Positions 1-6,177 of a stretch of 7,456 nt of DNA are shown here, piece by piece. Below the pieces are notes generated by a model. It searched no databases. It had not been told where the DNA came from and was given only the letters and a program-made list of their open reading frames with translations. Made by a program: the position numbers and the translations under genes. This DNA comes from Deltaproteobacteria bacterium (GTDB lineage: Bacteria > Desulfobacterota > Desulfarculia > Adiutricales > Adiutricaceae): positions 1 to 7,456 of the forward strand of contig JAITJT010000160.1 of the NCBI GenBank assembly GCA_031278795.1. Reading direction: 5' to 3'. Each line of letters begins with the position of its first letter. The stretch's first letter is position 1.

Positions 1-319
1 TAAGTTTGGGGACTATAGCTCCGCTCTCGACAATATTTTTTAGGGACAAATAAAGGTGCCCAATAATTTTAAGTGTGGAATACAATACCTCCTCATCATC
101 ATAAAAAACAGAGATTCTAGACTTTAGAGTTTTGAAGATATGGACATTCTTTGGCAAGTAATTTGAGTGGAGTTTAAGATATTTATCAGGGTAAGATCTT
201 TCGCCGCTTTGATTTTCTAATTCTTTAAAAAAAGTGGCTATATTAGCCCTCACCGGGGTTAGGAAGGGATTTGTCGCGCCTGTTGTGAAACCGTTTAAGT
301 TAAAGCTTAATATTTTCAT
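1..319 (-). CDS. Unrecognised small protein, 5' part; runs off the left edge
   Basis: An uninterrupted frame begins with ATG at 319-317 and stays open for 106 codons to the window edge, so the C-terminus is missing. The protein starts MKILSFNLNGF and has a charged middle (about residues 32-70). Its last part, about 60-106, contains RISVFYDDEEVLY followed by an amphipathic helix-like stretch and ESGAIVPKL. I see no signal peptide or membrane segment and do not recognise the family. A GGAAAG sequence lies 9 bases upstream of the ATG. The start overlaps the stop of the next copy (316-649) by four bases (ATGA), which suggests translational coupling. The same first 22 bases recur, with one mismatch, at the start of that copy, so this is the least damaged member of a tandem paralogous array. 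By comparison with that copy I expect about 35 more codons beyond the edge. Its A+T-rich codons differ from the genes at the right. Coding is well supported; function is unknown. Confidence 0.65.
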   Translation of the reverse strand, partial: MKILSFNLNGFTTGATNPFLTPVRANIATFFKELENQSGERSYPDKYLKLHSNYLPKNVHIFKTLKSRISVFYDDEEVLYSTLKIIGHLYLSLKNIVESGAIVPKL

Positions 320-321
320 GT
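300..321. repeat. Direct repeat covering the start of a tandem gene copy (pair with 630-651)
   Basis: Bases 300-321 and 630-651 are identical at 21 of 22 positions; the only difference is C against G at the seventh base. On the minus strand both contain ACATGAAAATATTAA, the start codon and first codons of the two paralogues. It is direct nucleotide evidence that the two loci arose by duplication. Confidence 0.75.
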
Positions 322-649
322 ATCAATACTTTCCACAGAGTTTTGTGATTTAAAATAAGCGCTTTTAATTATTTTTTTTTGGTTTAATTCCGTCGTTATT
401 TTGAAATATCCGCGGGATACATTTACGATACCGCCCTTTTTTTTTGAAGTCCCGTGAGCGCGAAATTCACCACGATATGTGTAAGTTTTGAAAGCTTTTC
501 GTCATCAAAATATAAAGGGAAAGAATCGACACTTATCTTATTATTTTCAACATGAACCACTAAATACAATTCGCTCTAAGTTATGTCTAAGGAAAGGATT
601 TTTTTCTATCCTTTGTGATAGAGCGCGAATTAAAGGTTAATATTTTCAT
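316..649 (-). pseudogene. Frameshifted, deleted paralogue of the 1-319 gene
   Basis: ATG at 649-647 opens MKILTFN, matching MKILSFN of the neighbour, but the frame stops at TAG 589-587. From 575 a second frame reads SELYLVVHVENNKISVDSFP, then LYFDDEKLSKLTHIVV, and stops at TAA 425-423. It runs through a nine-A tract (437-445 on the + strand). One more base in that tract would join it to a third frame reading GGIVNVSRGYFKITTELN and ending SVESIDT at TGA 318-316. The parts align with the 1-319 protein (KISV...FDDE beside RISVFYDDEE; KKGGIV beside ESGAIV). About 30 residues between the N-terminus and ELYL are missing. Three reading frames plus a deletion make this a pseudogene. A sequencing error in the A tract could explain one of the shifts but not all of the damage. 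The stop overlaps the downstream start as ATGA. The original product was probably about 140 aa, function unknown. Confidence 0.65.
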
Positions 650-651
650 GT
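630..651. repeat. Direct repeat, second copy (pair with 300-321)
   Basis: This is the partner of the repeat at 300-321, lying 330 bases to the right in the same orientation. It covers the degenerate start of the frameshifted paralogue and the ATGA junction with the more eroded copy upstream of it. Confidence 0.75.
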
Positions 652-951
652 GTCATCATACTATGGGGTTTATTAAGTCTTCCGCTTTTTATGTTTTAAG
701 CTTACATAATTTGTCATCTTTGGTAATTTGGCGTCTCTTTGTGGATCTAGGAAAAAAGCTGATAACGCGTGGTGGATTTTTTTTTGGGCTCACGATATAT
801 AAACAGCGTAATATAAATATGCGTATATATAGAATATAGCGTGGGAATAAAATCAGAAATTTCCAAACAAAAGAGAAAAAGATAAATTTAAGACGATAAT
901 CTAAAGTACCGAAAAGAATAACAAGGGCTAATTTGGCCTAAAATGTTTTAT
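646..951 (-). pseudogene. Third, heavily eroded copy of the same small gene
   Basis: On the minus strand an open segment at 887-750 reads IYLFLFCLEISDFIPTLYS, then IYTHIYITLFIYREPKKK. This follows the order of the neighbouring copy (LYLVVHVE, ISVDSFPLY, LTHIVV, QKKK) and likewise reaches a nine-A tract (777-785). In the neighbour the lower edge of that tract lies 118 bases above the next ATG, and here 128. After the tract, another frame reads RVISFFPRS, then ITKDDKLCKLK, loosely matching IVNVSRGYF and ITTELNQKKIIK. The tail ends TATGATGACACATGA, like AGTATTGATACATGA of the other copy, and again overlaps the next start (649-646). The start is degenerate; an ATAAAACATT near 951-942 may be the relic of ATGAAAATATT. 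The 300-330 base spacing of successive starts supports tandem duplication. Homology is judged by eye. Confidence 0.42.
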
Positions 952-1519
952 TTCTTCAAAGATTTTTTGGTAGATTGTGGTATTTTAAAGATTGTTAATA
1001 TCAATTTAAGCGAAGATTTCACTTTGTATTTTTTTTACAAGTAAGATGATATTTTAGAATTGTTTTACTCTTTAGCCTTTTTGACGCGGCATATCTTAAA
1101 TCGGTCTCTTTTGAAAAAAGCCTTTCTATATTTTGACGGATGGCTAAAGATAAAGTTTGAGCGCTTTCAGCGTTTAATATCCGCGAGATTCATAGGTCCT
1201 CCGGTTGACTCGAAAAATTCCATTTGTTAAAATCAGTATAATGGGGTTTAGTTTAAAGTCAAGCTAAACTTTCAAAAAAAAGGCCTTTCCTTTAGGTTTT
1301 TTTTCTTTATATTTTCCAATTTGCGGTAATGTTTTTCTTTCTCCTTAGCTTGTAGTCAAAACAAACGTATTTTTTAATTACAAACAAGTTCTTTTTTTTT
1401 CTACAATTTTTAGCACTTTTCCATGATAACACGCTTAAAATTTAAGCACGCGTAGTTTAAAAAGATTCGCGAAAACCGTAATAAAAAAGGCCTTGCCATG
1501 ATTTTTATAAGGATTTAGA
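952..1519. other. A+T-rich stretch without a supported gene
   Basis: About 570 bases, very rich in A and T with many homopolymer runs. I find no complete gene, tRNA or rRNA. Two weak traces are present. On the minus strand, 1188-1176 matches 12 of 13 bases of the SRGY-coding stretch of the paralogue at 417-405, and AAAGCGCT recurs at 1167-1160, so a fourth gene remnant is possible. A weak inverted repeat, GTTTAG and CTAAAC, lies around 1248-1270 and is followed by poly-A. The right end contains the 1433-1447 palindrome and presumably the promoter of the following gene, but no convincing -35/-10 pair could be picked out. Confidence 0.5.
1433..1447. promoter_or_regulatory. Perfect palindrome upstream of the 1520 gene
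   Basis: GCTTAAA A TTTAAGC is a 15-base palindrome around a central A, 72 bases before the TTG start at 1520. Its location suits an operator for a dimeric regulator. In such A+T-rich DNA a chance palindrome is also possible, and there is no T-run to make it a terminator. Confidence 0.25.
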
Positions 1520-1909
1520 TTGTTGGATATTGATACATCATATTGTTCGTCTATGACTTTAGTGGGTGGGAGTATGGAACTGGGAACCTTTCTGGAACCG
1601 GGCCTCTATGATGTCCACCTTCTAGACCTTAACAAGCAGAAAGTGCCCTGGGGCTTCGTCTGTCACCGGCATGGGAGGCGCCTCTCTTGGCTCTCCAAGG
1701 TCGCGCATCCAGCCAATTCACTTTTGTGCCTCTCTCTGGACTTACAAGATTTCACCATAGCGGAGGACGGCGCCCTCATGGTGGAGGTGGGGAATATGGC
1801 CTCACTCAAGCTGGTGGGAGAGGTGGAGGCTTGTAGATCCTTGGTCAAAGACGAGGTCTATGTGCTTAGGTTCAAGAGCTTGGTGAGGCTTTTGGATGAG
1901 GAATCCTAA
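1520..1909 (+). CDS. Unrecognised 129-codon soluble protein upstream of the CheZ-like gene
   Basis: I do not recognise this protein. The frame starts with TTG at 1520, preceded by AGGA at 1510-1513 with a 6-base gap, and ends with TAA at 1907-1909. An ATG at 1574 behind GGTGGGAG is a competing start, giving 111 aa beginning MELGTFLEPGLYDVHLLDL. The first dozen codons are A+T-rich while the rest is G+C-rich, so the shorter form cannot be excluded. The product alternates short hydrophobic and charged stretches (VPWGFVCHRHGRRLSWL; DGALMVEVGNMASLKLVGEVE), as in a small mostly-beta domain. It has no signal peptide, membrane helix or Cys cluster. It lies 102 bases before the CheZ-like gene on the same strand with no terminator between them, so co-transcription is plausible. 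Any link to chemotaxis rests only on this placement. Confidence 0.7.
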   Translation: MLDIDTSYCSSMTLVGGSMELGTFLEPGLYDVHLLDLNKQKVPWGFVCHRHGRRLSWLSKVAHPANSLLCLSLDLQDFTIAEDGALMVEVGNMASLKLVGEVEACRSLVKDEVYVLRFKSLVRLLDEES

Positions 1910-2011
1910 AAAAAATCACGGCTTTTGGTGTTATTTTCCCTAAATTCTTCTTCTCTCAGAACAATTAACAAATAAAGAGCGCCTCTATCACGGGCCTTTG
2001 AAAGGATATTT

Positions 2012-3682
2012 ATGAACGGCAGTCCCCCGGTAATTGGTTTTGAGCTGGGAGTGGGAGAATTCCGCATTGTCACCCCCGAGGCGGTCTACGAGATAAGAGT
2101 CCTTCCGGAGCTGGTGAAGGCCAACACCCAGCTGGGAGTCATCAGCCAGGCCGCGCAGATGGGCATGATCCAAGGGGCGCCGGTCCCCGCCCTTCCGGCC
2201 GGGCAACCATTGCCCGCCTTGGGCGTGGGCGCTAAGGACGAGCCCGCCTTTTTCCAGGAACTCTCCCAGGAGCTCTTCGGGCGCATAGGCCAACTGGCCC
2301 GTCAGCTCTCCATATCAGTGACCGAGCTTCCGGACAGCCCACCCGACCAGGGGGCGCTCTCCCGCTCCGGACAGGACCTGGAGGACGCCAAGGGCCAACT
2401 GGAGGAAGTTGTTGAGATAACCGAGAAGGCCTCCATCCAGATTATGGATCTAGCTGACTCCATCCAGGCCGACGTGGACAACCTCAACAAGCAGATGGGT
2501 GTGCTCAATAATCTGGAGTTCCTCTTAGATCCTGCCGATGGCGCCAAGGACGCTCCTCCAGTAGAGGGTGAGAAGCCCCAAGGCCAAGAGGAAGGCGGAT
2601 CTTCAGGGGAGTTCTTGGACAAGTTCAAGGAACTAAAGGCCTTTGTGGAGACACTCCCTAAAGAGATTAAGATCCCTGGGGCATCTGTGCCTCAGGAAGC
2701 CGCGCCGGCCGCGGCTCCCGCGGAGCCACCGGCACCGGCCACAACCATCCAGAAGGTCACCAAGGTGACCTTCGATCTAGAGATTGTCTTTCAAACGCTC
2801 TACGAGTTCTGCACCAACGAGGCCGTGAAGGATCATATCAAGGAGATGCGCGCTGATTTCGAGGCCGGGGGTTTCGACAACGAGAAGCTCTCAGCCGATC
2901 TCACCGCCATGGCCGAGACCGTGGGCGAGGACGAGGGGCTCTACAACTTTCCGCTCCCCAATCTCCTTAAGCTTCTTCACTCCCACACCCAGTCGGAGAA
3001 GAACAGGGCCACCTTGAAGAAGATGAACCAGACCGTGGCCTCCATCTTTTTGGATAATGTTTTGCCCCTGGAAGGGCAGAAGGTGGAAGTGGAGGTGGAG
3101 GTGCCGGCTGAGCCGGCAAGTGCTCCCGCCCCGGAGCCGGCTCCGGCTCCGGTCCAAGAGGCTTCGGAAGGGGAGAGTACCTTGGATCTTAGTAAGCTCC
3201 CCGAGCTGGTGGGGGAGCTCGATCAGCTAATCGCCACGGGTGCCGGGCCCTCTGGAGGGGCGCATCCAGGTGGAGGCTTCACCTGCATGCGCACATCCGA
3301 CCGCGACGCCATAGTGGCGGCCGTGGCCGCCTCTGACAAGCTCATAAAGAACACCACCTCCCACCTCACCCACATCATGGAGGCCCTCTCCTTCCAGGAT
3401 CTCTCCGGCCAGAGGATCAAGAAGATTGTGGGCTTAATTGGTGAGATCCAGGTGCAGCTACTCTCGCTTTTGGTATCGGTGGACACCAAGATAAAGGCCC
3501 ATCACGACTCCCAAGGCGCGCCTCCGCCTCCCAAGGAGGAGACCGAGAAGGTGGCCCAGGCCGAGGTGGACAAGATGTTGGAGAAGCTCTCCGGAGAAAC
3601 CTCCGAGATGAAGGGCCCGGGCGCGGAAAACCGCCTAGACCAAGGCGCTGTGAACGACCTGCTGAGCCAGTTGGGATTTTAG
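2012..3682 (+). CDS. cheZ: CheZ-like chemotaxis protein phosphatase with long central insertion
   Basis: Cytoplasmic phosphatase expected to dephosphorylate the response regulator CheY-P and end the motor signal. Seen in the 556-aa product: a helix at about 120-168 (QLEEVVEITEKASIQIMDLA) like the first arm of the CheZ hairpin, and a second arm at about 430-495 with FQDLSGQRIKK. In the latter, Asp463 and Gln467 match the catalytic Asp143 and Gln147 of E. coli CheZ (DFQDLTGQVIKR). The C-terminus AVNDLLSQLGF matches the CheY-binding tail DDLLDSLGF. E. coli CheZ is about 214 aa. The excess comprises an N-terminal domain (1-105) and a roughly 265-residue stretch between the arms. That stretch has two Pro/Ala-rich linkers (about 229-244 and 364-384) around a predicted globular domain (about 250-352, TFDLEIVFQTLYEFCTNEAV). 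AAAGGA at 2001-2006, 5 bases before ATG, fixes the start. The CheZ assignment is firm; the extra domains are unassigned. Confidence 0.9.
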   Translation: MNGSPPVIGFELGVGEFRIVTPEAVYEIRVLPELVKANTQLGVISQAAQMGMIQGAPVPALPAGQPLPALGVGAKDEPAFFQELSQELFGRIGQLARQLSISVTELPDSPPDQGALSRSGQDLEDAKGQLEEVVEITEKASIQIMDLADSIQADVDNLNKQMGVLNNLEFLLDPADGAKDAPPVEGEKPQGQEEGGSSGEFLDKFKELKAFVETLPKEIKIPGASVPQEAAPAAAPAEPPAPATTIQKVTKVTFDLEIVFQTLYEFCTNEAVKDHIKEMRADFEAGGFDNEKLSADLTAMAETVGEDEGLYNFPLPNLLKLLHSHTQSEKNRATLKKMNQTVASIFLDNVLPLEGQKVEVEVEVPAEPASAPAPEPAPAPVQEASEGESTLDLSKLPELVGELDQLIATGAGPSGGAHPGGGFTCMRTSDRDAIVAAVAASDKLIKNTTSHLTHIMEALSFQDLSGQRIKKIVGLIGEIQVQLLSLLVSVDTKIKAHHDSQGAPPPPKEETEKVAQAEVDKMLEKLSGETSEMKGPGAENRLDQGAVNDLLSQLGF

Positions 3683-3760
3683 TTAAGAGTTTTCCTTGTT
3701 TTTAGAGGCATTTGGGTAGATATGGGAATATATATTGGCTTTCCCCTATCTCGCTCTTAA
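3683..3760 (+). other. Nested inverted repeats after the CheZ-like gene
   Basis: Directly after the stop codon, TTAAGAG (3683-3689) is complementary to CTCTTAA (3754-3760). Inside it, AGATATGGGAA (3718-3728) pairs with TTCCCCTATCT (3741-3751) in 10 of 11 positions around a 12-base loop. No U-tract follows, so this is not a classical intrinsic terminator. It could be a 3' stabilising structure or a weak or factor-assisted terminator. Confidence 0.45.
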
Positions 3761-3969
3761 GCTCACTTTAGGTTGTGGCTTATCATTTTTTGTCATTCAA
3801 GTGAAATTCGATGGCCTTAGCCAGGTGGGCACTGGAAAAATTTACAGAAATCTGGAACAATCTGGTTAAAATTTTTTGGATTATTGAGGTAAACTGGAAG
3901 CTGGAGGCCATTTGCAGTCTCCTTACAGCTTTTTCCCTCAAAAACAAAAATCGAAAACTGGATTGTTTT
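3761..3969. other. Leader region before the lipoprotein gene
   Basis: About 210 bases in front of the lipoprotein start. The lipoprotein frame happens to stay open back to an ATG at 3811. Those 53 codons encode a Trp-rich segment that would bury the signal peptide internally, and their base use is more A+T-rich than the gene. I therefore regard the stretch as a transcribed leader or promoter region. No convincing promoter hexamers were found. Confidence 0.4.
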
Positions 3970-5967
3970 ATGCCGCGACTGTCAATCTTACCCCTTATAG
4001 GCGTCCTATCCGCCCTTCTCTTTACCCTTACATCCTGCATAGCCTTGGAGTCCTTCCCCGGTAAAGGCTCAACACCCGCGCCCACTCCCAAGTCGCCCGC
4101 GGATTTGGCCCTGTCCCAGGCCGATAACGCCGTTAGGAGCCAGAAGTACGCCGAGGCAGCTAGGCTCTATGAGTCCTTTCTAACTAGCTTTCCGGAGGAC
4201 TCCCGCAAGGAGTACGCCCTATCCGCGGCTGGGAAGGCCAGCGACCTGGCGGGTAGCTATGAGGCGGCCATAAGGGACTACCAGAATCTTATCTTAAACT
4301 TCCCCGGCGGGGGTTTCGCCAAGGAGGCGAAGCTGAGGCTTCCCCAGCTCTACCTTTACACCGGAAACTTCCAGGAGGCCCTAAATAGCTCCATTAGCGG
4401 GGCCACGGGCCAAAGGGACCAGACATCCAAGGCCAATCTGCTCTTGATGGGCGCCAAGGCCAAGTATCTCCTGGGGGACTACCTGGGCGCGGCCCAGTCC
4501 TTCGCCCAGGCAGCAGTAGGCTTAACAGGCGCCGCCCATGACGACGCCAGAAACGGGCTCTTCGCATCATTTGCGCACCTTAACCAGCTGGAGCTAAATG
4601 ATTTCGCCAAGAAAGGCGGAGAGAGCTTTCCCGGGCCTGAGGCCGTCTGGTTCATGGCCTATCTCTCCCACGCCTCAGGCGACCAGAACTCTTTCCTAGC
4701 CCAGGCCCAGTACTTCAAGACCTATTTCCCCACCCACCCCTGGGGTCCCCAGCTGGACGCCTTGGCCATGACCCAGGGTGTCTCGGCTATCACGCCTCCA
4801 GGCTCAGGATTCAACCCCAGGGCCCAGGTTGCTGGCCCGGTGCTGGTGGCACCTCCCCTTTCCGGAAGCGCCTCGCTGGGGCCCCTCTCCCAGACTCACA
4901 CCGTGGCAGCCCTTCTACCCCTAAGCGGCACCAGAAACACCAACCTCGCGGTGCAGATACTCTCAGGACTAAGGCTAGCCGCGTCGCATTCGGGCGGCAC
5001 CCTCAATGTGGTGGAGTACGACACCCAGGGCCTCCCGGCCAACGCGGTGAGGCTCACCTCGGAAATCTCCCAGAATCCCTCCATCATCGCGATAGTTGGT
5101 CCCTTGAACTCCGACGAGGCCCTAGCCGCGGCCCAGACCGCCCAGCAGTCCTCCATGCCCATCATCACCATCTCCACCAGGATTGGGCTGGTAACCAGCC
5201 GTCCCTATGTCTTTAGGGTCTTCCTCACCTACGAGGCCCAGGCCCAGGCCGTGGCGCGCTACGCTGTTACCGACAAGGGCCATAAGCTCTTGGGTGTGCT
5301 CTATCCGGATGACCTCTACGGCAACAATATGCTGCGCTACTTCGAGGCAGAGGTCATGCGCCTGGGCGCCCAGATTAGCACCAGGGAGTCCTACAAGAGC
5401 CCAGGCGGAGACTACGCGGAGGCGGCCAACCGCCTGACCGGAGGCGCTGGCGCCCGTCAGGTCTCCACCTCCTACCAGGCCGCCACCAACTTCACCACCC
5501 TCTACATTCCGGAATCACCCTCGGTGGTCTCCCAGATTCTCCCCTTCCTGGCCTTTAACGACCTCACCAAGATGGAGTACTTGGGCACCTCCCTCTGGGC
5601 CGTGCCCGATTTCCCCAAGGCCGCCGGTAAGTACCTAGCCGGATCCGTGATACCCGTGGCCTTTAGCCCCCTTAGCCAGCGGCCGGAGGCCAAGGCCTTC
5701 CTGGAGGCCTACCGCACCGTCGCCGGTCAGGACCCCGACCAGTTCGCGGTCTACGGCTATGACGCCGGGCTCGCCATCCTGGCGGCCCTCTCCACAGGCA
5801 TTCAGAGCCGAGAGGCCCTAATCAACGCCCTCAGGCAGCTTCCACCCATACCCGGCGCCTCCGGGCCCTTCACCTTCGACACAGAGGGGGAATACCAGGT
5901 CTCACCGCTCTTACTCACCGTGAGCGGAAGCGAGTTCAAGCTGCTCAAGGACTCCGCCCCCCACTAG
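3970..5967 (+). CDS. LpoA-like lipoprotein: helical repeats plus periplasmic-binding fold
   Basis: The 665-aa product begins MPRLSILPLIGVLSALL and has a lipobox LTSC with the lipidated Cys at 23. The residue after Cys is Ile, not Asp, which in enterobacterial rules favours the outer membrane. Residues about 44-190 hold tetratricopeptide-type helix pairs (QKYAEAARLYESFL, GSYEAAIRDYQNLI, GNFQEAL, GDYLGAAQSFAQAA). After a Pro/Gly-rich linker, residues 310-657 form a type I periplasmic-binding domain of the family-6 (Leu/Ile/Val-binding-like) class, with HTVAALLPLSG, AIVGPLNSDEA, GVLYPDDLYGNN and AVYGYDAG. This order is that of LpoA, the outer-membrane activator of penicillin-binding protein 1A. 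Such proteins are also annotated as ABC-transporter binding proteins. No permease or ATPase gene adjoins it, which favours the LpoA-like reading. I chose 3970 over 3811 because it places the signal peptide at the N-terminus; GGA at 3960-3962 is a weak ribosome site. The fold is certain, the partner is inferred. Confidence 0.85.
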   Translation: MPRLSILPLIGVLSALLFTLTSCIALESFPGKGSTPAPTPKSPADLALSQADNAVRSQKYAEAARLYESFLTSFPEDSRKEYALSAAGKASDLAGSYEAAIRDYQNLILNFPGGGFAKEAKLRLPQLYLYTGNFQEALNSSISGATGQRDQTSKANLLLMGAKAKYLLGDYLGAAQSFAQAAVGLTGAAHDDARNGLFASFAHLNQLELNDFAKKGGESFPGPEAVWFMAYLSHASGDQNSFLAQAQYFKTYFPTHPWGPQLDALAMTQGVSAITPPGSGFNPRAQVAGPVLVAPPLSGSASLGPLSQTHTVAALLPLSGTRNTNLAVQILSGLRLAASHSGGTLNVVEYDTQGLPANAVRLTSEISQNPSIIAIVGPLNSDEALAAAQTAQQSSMPIITISTRIGLVTSRPYVFRVFLTYEAQAQAVARYAVTDKGHKLLGVLYPDDLYGNNMLRYFEAEVMRLGAQISTRESYKSPGGDYAEAANRLTGGAGARQVSTSYQAATNFTTLYIPESPSVVSQILPFLAFNDLTKMEYLGTSLWAVPDFPKAAGKYLAGSVIPVAFSPLSQRPEAKAFLEAYRTVAGQDPDQFAVYGYDAGLAILAALSTGIQSREALINALRQLPPIPGASGPFTFDTEGEYQVSPLLLTVSGSEFKLLKDSAPH

Positions 5968-5969
5968 AT

Positions 5970-5989
5970 TAGAGCCTAGGCACGCTCTA
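5970..5989 (+). other. Small hairpin just after the lipoprotein stop
   Basis: TAGAGC (5970-5975) and GCTCTA (5984-5989) are perfectly complementary around an 8-base loop, starting three bases after the stop codon. G-rich sequence follows, not T-rich, so this is not itself a terminator. It may protect the mRNA end. Confidence 0.35.
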
Positions 5990-5995
5990 GGGGAC

Positions 5996-6055
5996 TTGGG
6001 GGCTTAGGGACTGGCTGCTTTAGGCTGCTTAGACTGGCTTTAGGCAGTTTAGTCC
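5996..6055 (+). repeat. Degenerate short repeats, GGC...TTA type
   Basis: GACTGGCT occurs at 6009-6016 and 6032-6039, and GGCTGCTT at 6013-6020 and 6023-6030. GGGGGCTTA, GGCTTTA and GGCAGTTTA variants fill the rest. It looks like a decayed tandem repeat of 7-10 base units. The G-rich plus CT(T)A flavour resembles the cleaner array at 6503-6580. Confidence 0.4.
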
Positions 6056-6097
6056 AGCTTTTCCACTAGCACCCTCTAAAACCCTAAAGTGTGGGAG

Positions 6098-6138
6098 GGA
6101 AGCTCCCTTTCCCCCTTTTGGGGGGAAAGGGGGCTTCC
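6098..6138 (+). terminator. Strong intrinsic terminator after the lipoprotein gene
   Basis: The arm GGAAGCTCCCTTTCCCCC (6098-6115) pairs with 6121-6138 over 18 positions, with a single T-G wobble, closed by a 5-base loop TTTTG. It is followed by TTTTCCCTTTTT, an interrupted T-tract. Its place 130 bases after the stop codon and its strength make it the likely end of the lipoprotein transcript. The stem can also form on the other strand but has no T-tract there. Confidence 0.85.
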
Positions 6139-6177
6139 TTTTCCCTTTTTGGGGCGTAAAGATATTTTTTTGCCAGG

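Noticed and set aside
615..839. 74-codon + strand frame starting GTG, with a GKKLITRGGFFFG-like stretch
   Set aside because: It lies opposite the second and third minus-strand gene copies, which have matching paralogues. It has no ribosome site, and its composition is what A+T-rich DNA gives by chance.
943..1230. + strand frame from ATG 943 with one internal stop (TAA 1042-1044), then 61 open codons (DDILELFYSLAFL...)
   Set aside because: It looked protein-like and faintly like the minus-strand family, but the resemblance is mostly hydrophobic spacing. It has an internal stop, no ribosome site, and it conflicts with the better nucleotide matches on the other strand.
1270..1305. Terminator from the AAAGG / CCTTT / poly-T sequence
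   Set aside because: The best stem is only 5 bp with two G-C pairs, too weak to call, and no supported gene ends just upstream of it.
3811..3969. N-terminal extension of the lipoprotein frame back to ATG 3811
   Set aside because: It would put the lipoprotein signal peptide and lipobox 54-76 residues inside the protein, and the segment differs in composition from the gene.
1663..5693. Several minus-strand and out-of-frame + frames of 60-102 codons across the three G+C-rich genes
   Set aside because: They are shadows of strongly supported genes; G+C-rich coding DNA leaves such frames open on the opposite strand.
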